Source: a virus | Length of the DNA: 22,013 nucleotides | IMG/VR virus record: IMGVR_UViG_3300034119_000617 | Location: 1 to 22,013 of that record | Strand: one strand, 5' to 3' | Shown here: positions 12,850 through 18,721 of the stretch, piece after piece | Layout of the letters: each line of letters starts with the position of its first letter | Position numbering within the stretch: the first letter of the stretch is position 1 | Program-made: the position numbers and the translations under genes | The notes under the pieces: generated by a model | Told to the model about the DNA's origin: nothing | Seen by the model: only the letters and a program-made list of their open reading frames with translations | Database searches by the model: none

Positions 12850-12868
12850 TCCCATCCCATCCCATCCC
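12850..12868 (+). repeat. Tandem ATCCC repeat directly before a start codon
   Basis: Four copies of the pentamer ATCCC occupy 12849-12868 and run straight into the ATG at 12869. It is the longest version of the start-box used by other genes in the array. Repeat number could change by slippage. Confidence 0.6.
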
Positions 12869-13189
12869 ATGATCCTAATATCCCGCACTTTCGAAGTCAT
12901 AACGCCGGAATCCGCAGAGGAAGGCGAATCCGCAGAATCCGGTTTTCTATCCGAAGGCGAAGCCGTGACTTTCCGCGAGCTAGTCTCTCTTATGCGCGAT
13001 CATCCCATCCCATCATCAAGTCCTTGCTCCGGTTCCCAATGGGATTGGCTTTCATCCCATTCCGAAACGGACTATCGCGATTGCTCTAACCGGACGGAAT
13101 CCTTGCACCTAGACCAGTCAAATCATCCGCGCACGCTGAAATACTGGCGCAAGGCAATGATTGCTGCCGGAATCATCCGCAGGAAATGA
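12869..13189 (+). CDS. Phage accessory protein of unknown function (106 aa)
   Basis: ATG at 12869 is chosen over an upstream frame start because of the ATCCC box. An acidic, disordered first third (ESAEEGESAESGFLSEGEAV) is followed by a conserved-looking core: TFRELVSLMRDH, SQWDWLSSHSETDYRD, TESLHLDQSNHPRTLKYWRK and AMIAAGIIRRK. The pattern 'W.(S)...DYR...S.H.D......KYW.KA..AAG' is familiar from small accessory proteins of phages and plasmids with no known function. Confidence 0.6.
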   Translation: MILISRTFEVITPESAEEGESAESGFLSEGEAVTFRELVSLMRDHPIPSSSPCSGSQWDWLSSHSETDYRDCSNRTESLHLDQSNHPRTLKYWRKAMIAAGIIRRK

Positions 13190-13193
13190 CTCC

Positions 13194-13229
13194 CCGCGAG
13201 AGTCTATCGGCAACGGTAGCCTCCGGCGG
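13194..13229 (+). promoter_or_regulatory. Intercistronic hairpin 3 (GGCAAC loop)
   Basis: CTATC (13204-13208) pairs with GGTAG (13215-13219), one G-U pair, around GGCAAC. An outer CCGC (13194-13197) can pair with GCGG (13226-13229). Shorter than hairpins 1 and 2 but with the same loop. Confidence 0.4.
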
Positions 13230-13267
13230 TGAATCATCCCGATTCCCGATTCAAAAAATCCAATCCC

Positions 13268-13537
13268 ATGCAAGCAATCCAAACAAAATTCCTGTCAGCT
13301 ACCGATTCAAAAGGCTCCCGCATCAAAGCAAAATGCGCTCGCGGCTCCATCACCATTCCACTGGACTATGGTTTAAGCGGTGACGATATCCATCGTGCGG
13401 CGGTGATGGCACTGGTCCTCCGTTTTCTTGACGAAGACGAATCGAAAGGCACGCCCCGCGAGACTAACTTTTGGAACCGCTCCTTTGTCAGCGGTTCACT
13501 TCCTGACGGTTCAATGGCGCATATCTTCACCGCTTAA
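13268..13537 (+). CDS. Widespread small accessory protein of unknown function (89 aa)
   Basis: ATG at 13268 preceded by AATCCAATCCC. The pattern IQTKFLSATDSKGSRIKAKC, GSITIPLDYGLSGDDIHRAA and SGSLPDGSMAHIF is one I recognise from many small phage, plasmid and bacterial proteins ('TKFLPATN..GSRIKA'). It is possibly a small DNA- or RNA-associated fold. No function is established. Compared with the family, this copy carries an insert of charged residues (DEDESKGTPRETNFW). Confidence 0.65.
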   Translation: MQAIQTKFLSATDSKGSRIKAKCARGSITIPLDYGLSGDDIHRAAVMALVLRFLDEDESKGTPRETNFWNRSFVSGSLPDGSMAHIFTA

Positions 13538-13555
13538 TCTATCCCCGCGCATCCA

Positions 13556-13837
13556 ATGAAAATCACCGCAATCTTCCGCGATTTGTCCGATGAATTCTGG
13601 AATGGCTTTGGAGATTCAGTCCCTGCCTTTCTCAATCTTTCACCACTGGCGCAATTCGAACGCGCACAACATCTCGCGCATGAAATGCCGCGCAATGTCT
13701 CGGTGAAAATCGGAAACGGCTCTTTCCGTGACAAGGTAGAATGGAATCAGGCCATGCGCGACGCGACGCGAAAGGAGCGAATGACGGCCAAGATTGAGCC
13801 GCGCAAAGGATATCGTCTGATTACCTTCGACATTTAA
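13556..13837 (+). CDS. Small unknown early protein (93 aa)
   Basis: ATG at 13556, with leader CCCCGCGCATCCA, the same as the next gene. Soluble, mixed alpha/beta: DLSDEFWNGFGDSVPAFLNL, PLAQFERAQHLAHEMP, DATRKERMTAKIEPRK, GYRLITFDI. No known family. Confidence 0.6.
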   Translation: MKITAIFRDLSDEFWNGFGDSVPAFLNLSPLAQFERAQHLAHEMPRNVSVKIGNGSFRDKVEWNQAMRDATRKERMTAKIEPRKGYRLITFDI

Positions 13838-13856
13838 CCCATTCCCCGCGCATCCA

Positions 13857-14060
13857 ATGAAATACTACGTCATGCAAACCGCGCTTTCTAGCGGCTCCAA
13901 ACCTCAGCTTGTCCACTGGTCAAAAACCGAATCGGACGCAGTCGCCTACGCGCAAAGTCAACTCGACCTTTGGCGCGAGGTGGGCGTTGCAAATCCCCCG
14001 CGTTATGAGGTCCATTATAGCGGCCTACGCGGCTCCGCCCTCTGGTCTAGTCTCGACTGA
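13857..14060 (+). CDS. Small unknown early protein (67 aa)
   Basis: ATG at 13857 preceded by CCCCGCGCATCCA. The sequence YYVMQTALSSGSKPQLVHWS with ESDAVAYAQSQLDLWREVG looks like a small strand-helix protein. No known family. An intergenic hairpin follows. Confidence 0.58.
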   Translation: MKYYVMQTALSSGSKPQLVHWSKTESDAVAYAQSQLDLWREVGVANPPRYEVHYSGLRGSALWSSLD

Positions 14061-14064
14061 ATGA

Positions 14065-14109
14065 CCTATCCTACGCGCCTTATTCGAAAGAGTAGGGCGA
14101 AAGGGTAGG
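14065..14109 (+). promoter_or_regulatory. Long hairpin after the 13857-14060 gene
   Basis: CCTATCCT (14065-14072) pairs with AGGGTAGG (14102-14109) with one G-U, and inside it CGCC (14076-14079) pairs with GGCG (14096-14099). The 3' arm merges with a 17-base sequence (14104-14120) that also occurs at 10371-10387. No T-run. Confidence 0.45.
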
Positions 14110-14120
14110 CCATTCTATCC
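14104..14120. repeat. 17-base direct repeat, copy 2
   Basis: GGTAGGCCATTCTATCC, identical to 10371-10387. Both copies are intergenic. One lies in the capsid leader, the other in the early array. Confidence 0.5.
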
Positions 14121-14141
14121 GCAACAAACCAAAAGCATTCA

Positions 14142-14357
14142 ATGAAAACCGTCTCAATTAAACTGGCGAACTACGCCAGTGCCATGAACTGCAACATTTT
14201 ACCCGACAACGCCGGGGACTTGTGCCTTCTCGAAAGGTATCGAGACGACGAAGGAAAGACGATAGTTCGCCTTCAGCCGCATCCCGGCGACTACCATGCG
14301 GAAGAGAAATGGTTGGAAGGGATAGCCTCCGGCGAAGCTGCAAAAATGATCCTCTGA
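14142..14357 (+). CDS. Small unknown early protein (71 aa)
   Basis: ATG at 14142 with AAAGCATTCA before it. Soluble and acidic: IKLANYASAMNCNILPDNAG, LERYRDDEGKTIVRLQPHPG, AEEKWLEGIASGEAAKM. Small alpha/beta fold expected. Six bases separate it from the next ATG. Confidence 0.6.
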   Translation: MKTVSIKLANYASAMNCNILPDNAGDLCLLERYRDDEGKTIVRLQPHPGDYHAEEKWLEGIASGEAAKMIL

Positions 14358-14363
14358 AATCCA

Positions 14364-14597
14364 ATGAAATACACTCTTCACGACACATTTAACGGCGGAA
14401 CCGTCTCGCGCCATCGTTCCATCGAAGCCGCAGTCCGCGCATCCTATCGTTTCTCGCGTGCGGTTAAGCGAGCGAACGGAAAAAACTCATTTATCACGAC
14501 CGAAATTCGTTGCGACGGTAAGCGACTGGATGAAAACCAGCAGGAAGCCGCGCAGGGAATCCAATGGGCAATCGAAACCGGAACTTTACGCGCCTGA
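14364..14597 (+). CDS. Small basic unknown early protein (77 aa)
   Basis: ATG at 14364 preceded by AAATCCA. Basic and helical: SIEAAVRASYRFSRAVKRAN then TTEIRCDGKRLDENQQEAAQ. The positively charged helix could bind nucleic acid, but there is no recognised motif. Confidence 0.6.
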   Translation: MKYTLHDTFNGGTVSRHRSIEAAVRASYRFSRAVKRANGKNSFITTEIRCDGKRLDENQQEAAQGIQWAIETGTLRA

Positions 14598-14601
14598 ACC
14601 A

Positions 14602-14952
14602 ATGAAAACCCATACCCCCGGCCCTTGGCTGGTTAATTTTGAGCAGAACAAGTTCGATTCTAGGCGTTCGAAAGTTCAAGTCGTTGACGGTAGTTCCGCC
14701 TCTTTAAACAATGGCGGATTGCCACTGGTTTTGGCCAACGTCAACGCAATGCCGTTCAATGACGAAAGTGTGCCGCTTGCAAATGCGACGCTCATCGCCT
14801 CCGCGCCTGACTTGCTCGCGGCTCTTGAAGTCGTTCTCTCCTCAACCTGTGGAAATGTTGGCGACGACGGGTACGAGGGCTGCATCAGGGTTGAGGCTAA
14901 AGCTCTGGACCGTGCCATCGCCGCCATCTCTAAAGCGAAAGGCAATCTGTGA
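14602..14952 (+). CDS. TPGPW-type phage accessory protein, copy 1
   Basis: 116 aa from ATG at 14602, preceded by GAACCA; a longer upstream frame is rejected. It opens with HTPGPWLVNFEQ and ends with ATLIASAPDLLAALEVVL and DRAIAAISKAKG. This frame (TPGPW ... LIA.APDLL.ALE) is very common in phages with unknown function. The stop overlaps the GTG of a shorter second copy (GTGA). Confidence 0.7.
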   Translation: MKTHTPGPWLVNFEQNKFDSRRSKVQVVDGSSASLNNGGLPLVLANVNAMPFNDESVPLANATLIASAPDLLAALEVVLSSTCGNVGDDGYEGCIRVEAKALDRAIAAISKAKGNL

Positions 14953-15203
14953 GCCATACCCCCGGACCTTGGCGGGTCGATCATTCCGGCAATTGCCATA
15001 TTGGAATCATCGACGAAAAAGATCGGACCATTGTCTTTTGCGCGTTGCAAAACGAGAACTCAGAAGAGGATGAATCGAATTCCTGTCTAATCGCCTCCGC
15101 CCCCGATCTTCTCTCCGCCCTCGAACGTCTCGCGCATCCAATGGCCGACGACGAGGATCTAGACTTTGCTCGCGCCATCATCAGGAAGGCGAAAGGGCTT
15201 TAA
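14949..15203 (+). CDS. TPGPW-type phage accessory protein, copy 2
   Basis: 84 aa from GTG at 14949, overlapping the previous stop. SHTPGPWRVDHSG, SCLIASAPDLLSALERLAHP and ARAIIRKAKGL repeat the pattern of copy 1, so the pair is a tandem duplication. Copy 2 lacks about 30 internal residues of copy 1. Function unknown. Confidence 0.7.
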   Translation: MSHTPGPWRVDHSGNCHIGIIDEKDRTIVFCALQNENSEEDESNSCLIASAPDLLSALERLAHPMADDEDLDFARAIIRKAKGL

Positions 15204-15276
15204 GCCGCTCCGGTTATCCGGTAAACCATGTCCGCGCATCAAATCCCACGAATAAACCGCATCCGCGCATCAAATC

Positions 15277-15633
15277 ATGCATCCATTGCTACTATCCGCG
15301 CTCATCCAGATCGAATCGAACGGAAATGATCTTGCCCGTGGCCGTCACGGCGAGCTTGGCGCGCTCCAGATCAAGCCGATCATGGTTCGCGACGCGAATC
15401 GCCTGATGGGTACATCCTACGCGCACGCCCAAGTCACCAACCGAGCCGTCGCGACGTTCATTGCCCACGCATACCTAAGCCATTACGGACGCAATCTCTC
15501 CGACGAATCGCTCGCAAGGATCTGGCAGGGTGGGCCAAAAGCCCTCAAGCGGTCCTCCTCGCGAGCCTACGGCCGTCGCGTCATGCGAAAACTTTCCTCT
15601 CTCGAAACCAGTCAAACAACAGCAAGAAAATGA
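15277..15633 (+). CDS. Lytic transglycosylase (SLT-like), candidate endolysin
   Basis: 118 aa. LLSALIQIESNGNDLARG has the catalytic Glu (E13) of SLT-type lysozyme-fold enzymes, followed by GELGALQIKPIMVRDANRL ('GxxGxxQIxP') and ARIWQGGPKAL. This cleaves peptidoglycan with formation of anhydro-muropeptides. No signal peptide, so export would need a holin or injection with the virion. It is short and on the opposite strand from the holin cassette. It could serve as the phage endolysin or as a virion-associated enzyme. ATG at 15277 has ATCAAATC before it. Confidence 0.72.
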   Translation: MHPLLLSALIQIESNGNDLARGRHGELGALQIKPIMVRDANRLMGTSYAHAQVTNRAVATFIAHAYLSHYGRNLSDESLARIWQGGPKALKRSSSRAYGRRVMRKLSSLETSQTTARK

Positions 15634-15863
15634 AACTAACCATCCAAAGCAAAGCCAACGCCCAGACCATCGTGGACCTGTTCAACGCAATCCTAACCGG
15701 CGAGGAGCAAGAACACGGCGCAACCCCGCTCAGCATTTACGACGACAACAAACATATCTGTAGCCTCATCGCGAAGGATGGCCATCAGATCCTTGAACTC
15801 ATCATCGAGCGCGAGGACGGCGACGTGCTCTGCCCCAGTACACCTGATCTGGAGACGCTATGA
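15630..15863 (+). CDS. Small unknown protein (77 aa)
   Basis: ATG overlaps the transglycosylase stop (ATGA, 15630-15633). Acidic, alpha/beta: TIQSKANAQTIVDLFNAILT, GEEQEHGATPLSIYDDN, ILELIIEREDGDVLC. No family recognised. Translational coupling suggests that it works alongside the transglycosylase or simply shares its message. Confidence 0.6.
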   Translation: MKLTIQSKANAQTIVDLFNAILTGEEQEHGATPLSIYDDNKHICSLIAKDGHQILELIIEREDGDVLCPSTPDLETL

Positions 15864-16117
15864 GCCGCAACCTGTTCGCGAAGCCAGTCTATAAGGTCCA
15901 ACTCAGCGGCGCGATTGGCTGGAGCGACATGAAGGAGAAGGTCGTCAGCTACCAGACGGTCGAATTCTCCTCGCGCAAGGATGCGGAACGGGCGGCGCGT
16001 GAACTGAACCCCGGCGAGTACACGCAAGGGCGGATTCGGGTTGTCCCGGTCGAACTCAGCGAGGACTACGATGTCTATCCGGTGACGGAGCGTTCGAGCG
16101 AAAAATCAAAAGGTTAG
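15860..16117 (+). CDS. Small unknown protein (85 aa)
   Basis: Overlaps the previous gene by ATGA (15860-15863). The sequence KVQLSGAIGWSDMKEKVVSY and TVEFSSRKDAERAARELNPG gives strand-strand-helix, then GRIRVVPVELSEDYDVYPV. This resembles small alpha/beta phage proteins that modify host-protein contacts, but no family is recognised. Confidence 0.6.
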   Translation: MSRNLFAKPVYKVQLSGAIGWSDMKEKVVSYQTVEFSSRKDAERAARELNPGEYTQGRIRVVPVELSEDYDVYPVTERSSEKSKG

Positions 16118-16324
16118 TCGAACTTTTCACCGCGTAGAAAGTTAGATGTCCCGTCGGCCACCAATCCGCAGTCAAAACTAGGTCGTCCGACCGATTCGAT
16201 TCTAGCGCATCAAAACCCATGTCCGCTGTCATCACACCATCCAGCAATCAAAACGCATCAGCGCGTCGTTTAGAGCGTTTGCGCGGCATTCAAGTCGAGC
16301 GATTGAGCGACGCATCTTCATCTT

Positions 16325-16434
16325 TTTCATCCCGAACGGTTGCGGCACCGCCCTCAAAGGCGGGGAGCAAGCATACCGTTTTCGGGATGAAACCACCCCT
16401 CCTTGGGTTTTTAATCCCAAGGGGGGTTTCATTT
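16325..16434 (+). ncRNA. Structured RNA region with terminator at the end of the early array
   Basis: First hairpin: TTTCATCCCGAA (16325-16336) pairs perfectly with TTCGGGATGAAA (16381-16392), then CGGT/ACCG after a TT bulge, an inner TGC/GCA and a CCGCC-CTCAAA-GGCGG tip (16348-16363). Second hairpin: GAAACC (16389-16394) with GGTTTC (16425-16430) and CCTTGGG (16401-16407) with CCCAAGG (16416-16422), followed by ATTTTAG. The two share bases 16389-16392. Could be a small RNA, a 3' UTR, or an attenuator. A reading frame at 16219-16437 runs across both and is doubted. Confidence 0.45.
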
Positions 16435-16435
16435 T
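16389..16435 (+). terminator. Rho-independent terminator closing the early array
   Basis: CCTTGGG pairs with CCCAAGG around an 8-base loop and GAAACC with GGTTTC below it; ATTTTAG follows. The tail is short. It separates the small-gene array from the recombination genes. Confidence 0.7.
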
Positions 16436-16458
16436 AGTGAAATAGATAGTGCGTGTAG

Positions 16459-16504
16459 CTAACCGTGGAAGAGTTGAATCTAACCGAGAAAATAGAAATC
16501 TAAC
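16459..16504 (+). promoter_or_regulatory. Three CTAAC repeats spaced by about two helical turns
   Basis: CTAAC occurs at 16459-16463, 16480-16484 and 16500-16504 (the last two as AATCTAAC), 21 and 20 bases apart, just before a TTGACA at 16514-16519. The spacing fits binding sites on one face of the DNA, possibly for a phage regulator of the recombination genes. No good -10 is found at the normal distance. Confidence 0.4.
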
Positions 16505-16528
16505 TACTGGGCCTTGACAAGGGTCGGT

Positions 16529-17035
16529 ATGAACCGCAGACTAGAGTTCGTTATGAGCTATTTACCATCAGGAAAAACACCAAGAACGATGTTCAGCCAG
16601 ATGCCACCAAAGCGGCACGATCTGGACCCGAGTAAGTCGGAAGTTCTGGCCTACATCGGACAGGAGATGGGTTGCGACTTGGCGGCGGCGATACGGGCGT
16701 TCAACAGCATGCGCCATCCGAAGTGTCGGGTGCTGGTGTTCGACAAGATTGAGCGGCAGTGGAAGGGCTGCGAATTCCGACCGAGCGATGCGGAGACGAG
16801 CGAGCTATCGATCATCCGTGAGCATCGTGCGTTCGAGCGTCAGTTGGCGGTTTTGAGGTCTACCGTGCGGAGGCTGGAGGATGATGTTGAAAGCCTGAAG
16901 AGGAAGGCTGCAAAGCGAACCAAAGGTAAAAGGGGCGATGACAGCAAGGTTGATAGCGAACCTCAGGCTGAACCAGAAACCTCTTCGGCTGATGATCTGA
17001 CCGCAGACCTGAAGGAAATTTTCGGAAACCTGTAA
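16529..17035 (+). CDS. Coiled-coil protein of unknown function, first gene of the recombination region
   Basis: 168 aa from ATG at 16529; an ATG at 16553 is an alternative. The front part (DPSKSEVLAYIGQEMGCDLA, AAIRAFNSMRHPKCRVLVFD) may be a small DNA-binding domain. Residues ~95-135 are a coiled coil (REHRAFERQLAVLRSTVRRL, EDDVESLKRKAAKR), followed by a basic, then acidic, disordered tail ending in DLTADLKEIFGNL. An acidic tail with a hydrophobic tip resembles the tails of SSB-interacting proteins, but this is only a likeness. Confidence 0.6.
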   Translation: MNRRLEFVMSYLPSGKTPRTMFSQMPPKRHDLDPSKSEVLAYIGQEMGCDLAAAIRAFNSMRHPKCRVLVFDKIERQWKGCEFRPSDAETSELSIIREHRAFERQLAVLRSTVRRLEDDVESLKRKAAKRTKGKRGDDSKVDSEPQAEPETSSADDLTADLKEIFGNL

Positions 17036-17047
17036 ACCCTGACAACT

Positions 17048-17476
17048 ATGGAAACAAACCAGCAATTCGTTACCGCCGAAAAATTCGACAAGCTCGCAAA
17101 ATTCCTTGAGAAGATGTCGAAGCGTCTCAATGAAATTGAGGCTTCGAACAAGAAAATCATGGAGCAATTGGAATCCGGTGGCGACAGCGACGACAGCGCA
17201 TGGGAGGGCTTTGGCCCAAAGCCAGAGAAAACGCCCATCAATCCGAACGCTGAGCAGTACACTCTGGAACTCCATCATGGCCCGTACACGATCTACCGCC
17301 ACGACGGCGAGTCAGACAAGGAATGGCAGCGGCGCAAGGACCACTTGATGGATCAGCGTATCACGTTCCTCAACGGCAGCGGCCAGAACGGAACGCCGGA
17401 GCAGGTGGCCTACCTTCAGAGGATCGAAGAACGCCTCGGTCGAAAAGTTTTTCAATATCCTCTTGCAACGACTTGA
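17048..17476 (+). CDS. Coiled-coil protein of unknown function
   Basis: 142 aa. Residues ~8-42 form a coiled coil (AEKFDKLAKFLEKMSKRLNE), a Gly/Asp/Ser linker follows, and the rest is a small globular part (YTLELHHGPYTIYRHDGESD, KEWQRRKDHLMDQRITFL, EERLGRKVFQYP). Twelve bases after the previous gene. No known family. Confidence 0.6.
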   Translation: METNQQFVTAEKFDKLAKFLEKMSKRLNEIEASNKKIMEQLESGGDSDDSAWEGFGPKPEKTPINPNAEQYTLELHHGPYTIYRHDGESDKEWQRRKDHLMDQRITFLNGSGQNGTPEQVAYLQRIEERLGRKVFQYPLATT

Positions 17477-17697
17477 GACAACTGCAAAGCTACGTCCGCA
17501 ACAATGACCAATTTTCTGCAATCAGACTTAGAGCGCGAAGGGAACTCGCGACAGGGTGTTAGTGGATTTTCGCCCGTGACTGAACACCTGATTGCAACCC
17601 CTTTTCAGCGTTCGGGCATAGAGAGGAGCGAGATGCTCTTACGGGTTTACGCATTGGTTCCCCAAGTTAACACCCGAACGCTGTCGATTTCTACGAG
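17477..17697 (+). other. 221-base gap with a structured element
   Basis: No supported gene. It holds an 11-bp perfect inverted repeat (17606-17616 and 17673-17683) with an inner 6-bp hairpin, just before the HTH gene. A small open frame across it is rejected for lack of an SD or start box. Confidence 0.55.
17606..17683 (+). ncRNA. Structured element: 11-bp closing stem with inner hairpin
   Basis: CAGCGTTCGGG (17606-17616) pairs perfectly with CCCGAACGCTG (17673-17683). Inside, AGGAGC (17624-17629) pairs with GCTCTT (17635-17640, one G-U pair) around GAGAT. It lies 14 bases before the excisionase-like gene. It could be a cis-regulatory RNA, a small RNA, a DNA-level origin structure or a recombination site. 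No function can be assigned. Confidence 0.45.
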
Positions 17698-17964
17698 ATG
17701 AAAGTCTTCACCGCCAAACAAACAGCAGCCATGCTCCAAATCTGCTGCGAAACGCTCCGGCGGATCGTGCGCCATGACGGCGTCCAGCATAGGAGAATTG
17801 GCCGACGAATCTTGTTCACCGAGTCCGACATCGCCGCGATTTTACAAAGTCGAGCGACAACCGGAGCAGTGAACCCATACGCAAGAAAAACAAAGAAACA
17901 AGAGAATACAAATGAGCAGCAACCAATTAGCGACAACGCAACCGCAACCGCCAGTCAGTCCTGA
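17698..17964 (+). CDS. Excisionase-like helix-turn-helix protein
   Basis: 88 aa. Residues ~5-48 match the small MerR-like HTH of the excisionase/HTH_17 family: TAKQTAAMLQICCETLRRIV, RHDGVQHRRIGRRILFTESD, IAAIL. It binds DNA, likely as a dimer or filament. The tail is polar, Thr/Asn/Gln-rich. It could be an Xis-type recombination directionality factor or a regulator of the recombination genes; no integrase is visible in the window. Its last 53 bases overlap the RecT-like gene. Confidence 0.72.
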   Translation: MKVFTAKQTAAMLQICCETLRRIVRHDGVQHRRIGRRILFTESDIAAILQSRATTGAVNPYARKTKKQENTNEQQPISDNATATASQS

Positions 17965-18721
17965 CGGAGAGTTTTACTCCCGCATCGGAACATCGCTTGA
18001 AGCGGTCAAGGAACTCGGATCGTGGATTGCGCGAAGCGGAGTCTTCAACTGTCAGAAGGACGAGCAAGGCAACATGATCGCCCTTGAATGCCTAGCCACT
18101 CGCAAGACTCCGTTCGACTTCAAGCGAGAGTTTCATCTGGTCAACGGCTCGTTGACGATGCGCTCAGACGCGATGCTCGCCGGATATCGGACTCGCGGCG
18201 GCAAGGTCATTTGGAAGCAGTTCGATTCGACTGCTGCTATCGGAGTCTGGAAATTCGACGGCAACGAATGCGAAATCGGATTTACGACCGAGGATGCCAA
18301 AATCGCAGGACTGCTTCCCGCCAAGGCTGGTTCTGGATGGCAGAAAGATCCGGCAGCTATGCTTCGCGCTCGCTGTATTTCCAAGGCTATTCGAATGCTC
18401 GCACCTGAAGTTGTTGCTGGCGTCTATACCCCCGAGGAAGTAGCCGACTTCTCCAACCCTTCACCAACACCCACCATCACCGCTACGGTGCGCCAGTCAG
18501 TCAACGTGACACCGGAACCAGCCTTCTCGCTCGTCGAGAAGTTAGAGCAGATCCTTGAGCCACATTCCGAAGCAGCGAATGCGTTCCTGCTATCGAAGAA
18601 CTTGATCAAGGCCGAGCAAAACTTCCGCGATGTATCCACAAAGGTGGCCAACATGATCCTCGCCGATGCGAGTGGTTTCATTGCCAAAGCAACCGCGTTC
18701 GCTAACCCGCCCACCGAATGA
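17912..18721 (+). CDS. RecT-type single-strand annealing protein
   Basis: 269 aa. The core shows the RecT-superfamily pattern: ALECLATRKTPFDFKREFHL, NGSLTMRSDAMLAGYRTRGG, TTEDAKIAGLLPAKAGSGWQ, KDPAAMLRARCISKAIRMLA and PEVVAGVYTPEEVADF. The last region ('W..DP..ML.ARC.SKA.R...P...GVYTPEEV') is the most diagnostic. It would bind ssDNA and promote annealing. Its stop overlaps the start of a RecE-like nuclease by ATGA, the usual pairing for phage recombination. The C-terminal ~70 residues are a helical extension. Confidence 0.8.
   Translation: MSSNQLATTQPQPPVSPDGEFYSRIGTSLEAVKELGSWIARSGVFNCQKDEQGNMIALECLATRKTPFDFKREFHLVNGSLTMRSDAMLAGYRTRGGKVIWKQFDSTAAIGVWKFDGNECEIGFTTEDAKIAGLLPAKAGSGWQKDPAAMLRARCISKAIRMLAPEVVAGVYTPEEVADFSNPSPTPTITATVRQSVNVTPEPAFSLVEKLEQILEPHSEAANAFLLSKNLIKAEQNFRDVSTKVANMILADASGFIAKATAFANPPTE

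Noticed and set aside
16180-16215. T-arm-like GATTCGATTC before 16210
   Set aside because: No flanking 5-bp stem and no other tRNA arms at the needed distance.
16232-16432. 66-aa minus-strand frame with an AAGGAGG-like sequence inside
   Set aside because: It is antisense to the terminator and hairpin, and the SD-like bases are the terminator arm read on the other strand.
16219-16437. 72-aa plus-strand frame across the structured RNA region
   Set aside because: It has an ACCC box before its ATG, but its last third is simply translated hairpin and terminator sequence and the product looks like no protein. The RNA structure explains the region better, though a gene is not excluded.
17504-17701. 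65-aa plus-strand frame before the excisionase-like gene
   Set aside because: Runs across the 11-bp inverted repeat; no SD or start box, and the composition is not protein-like.
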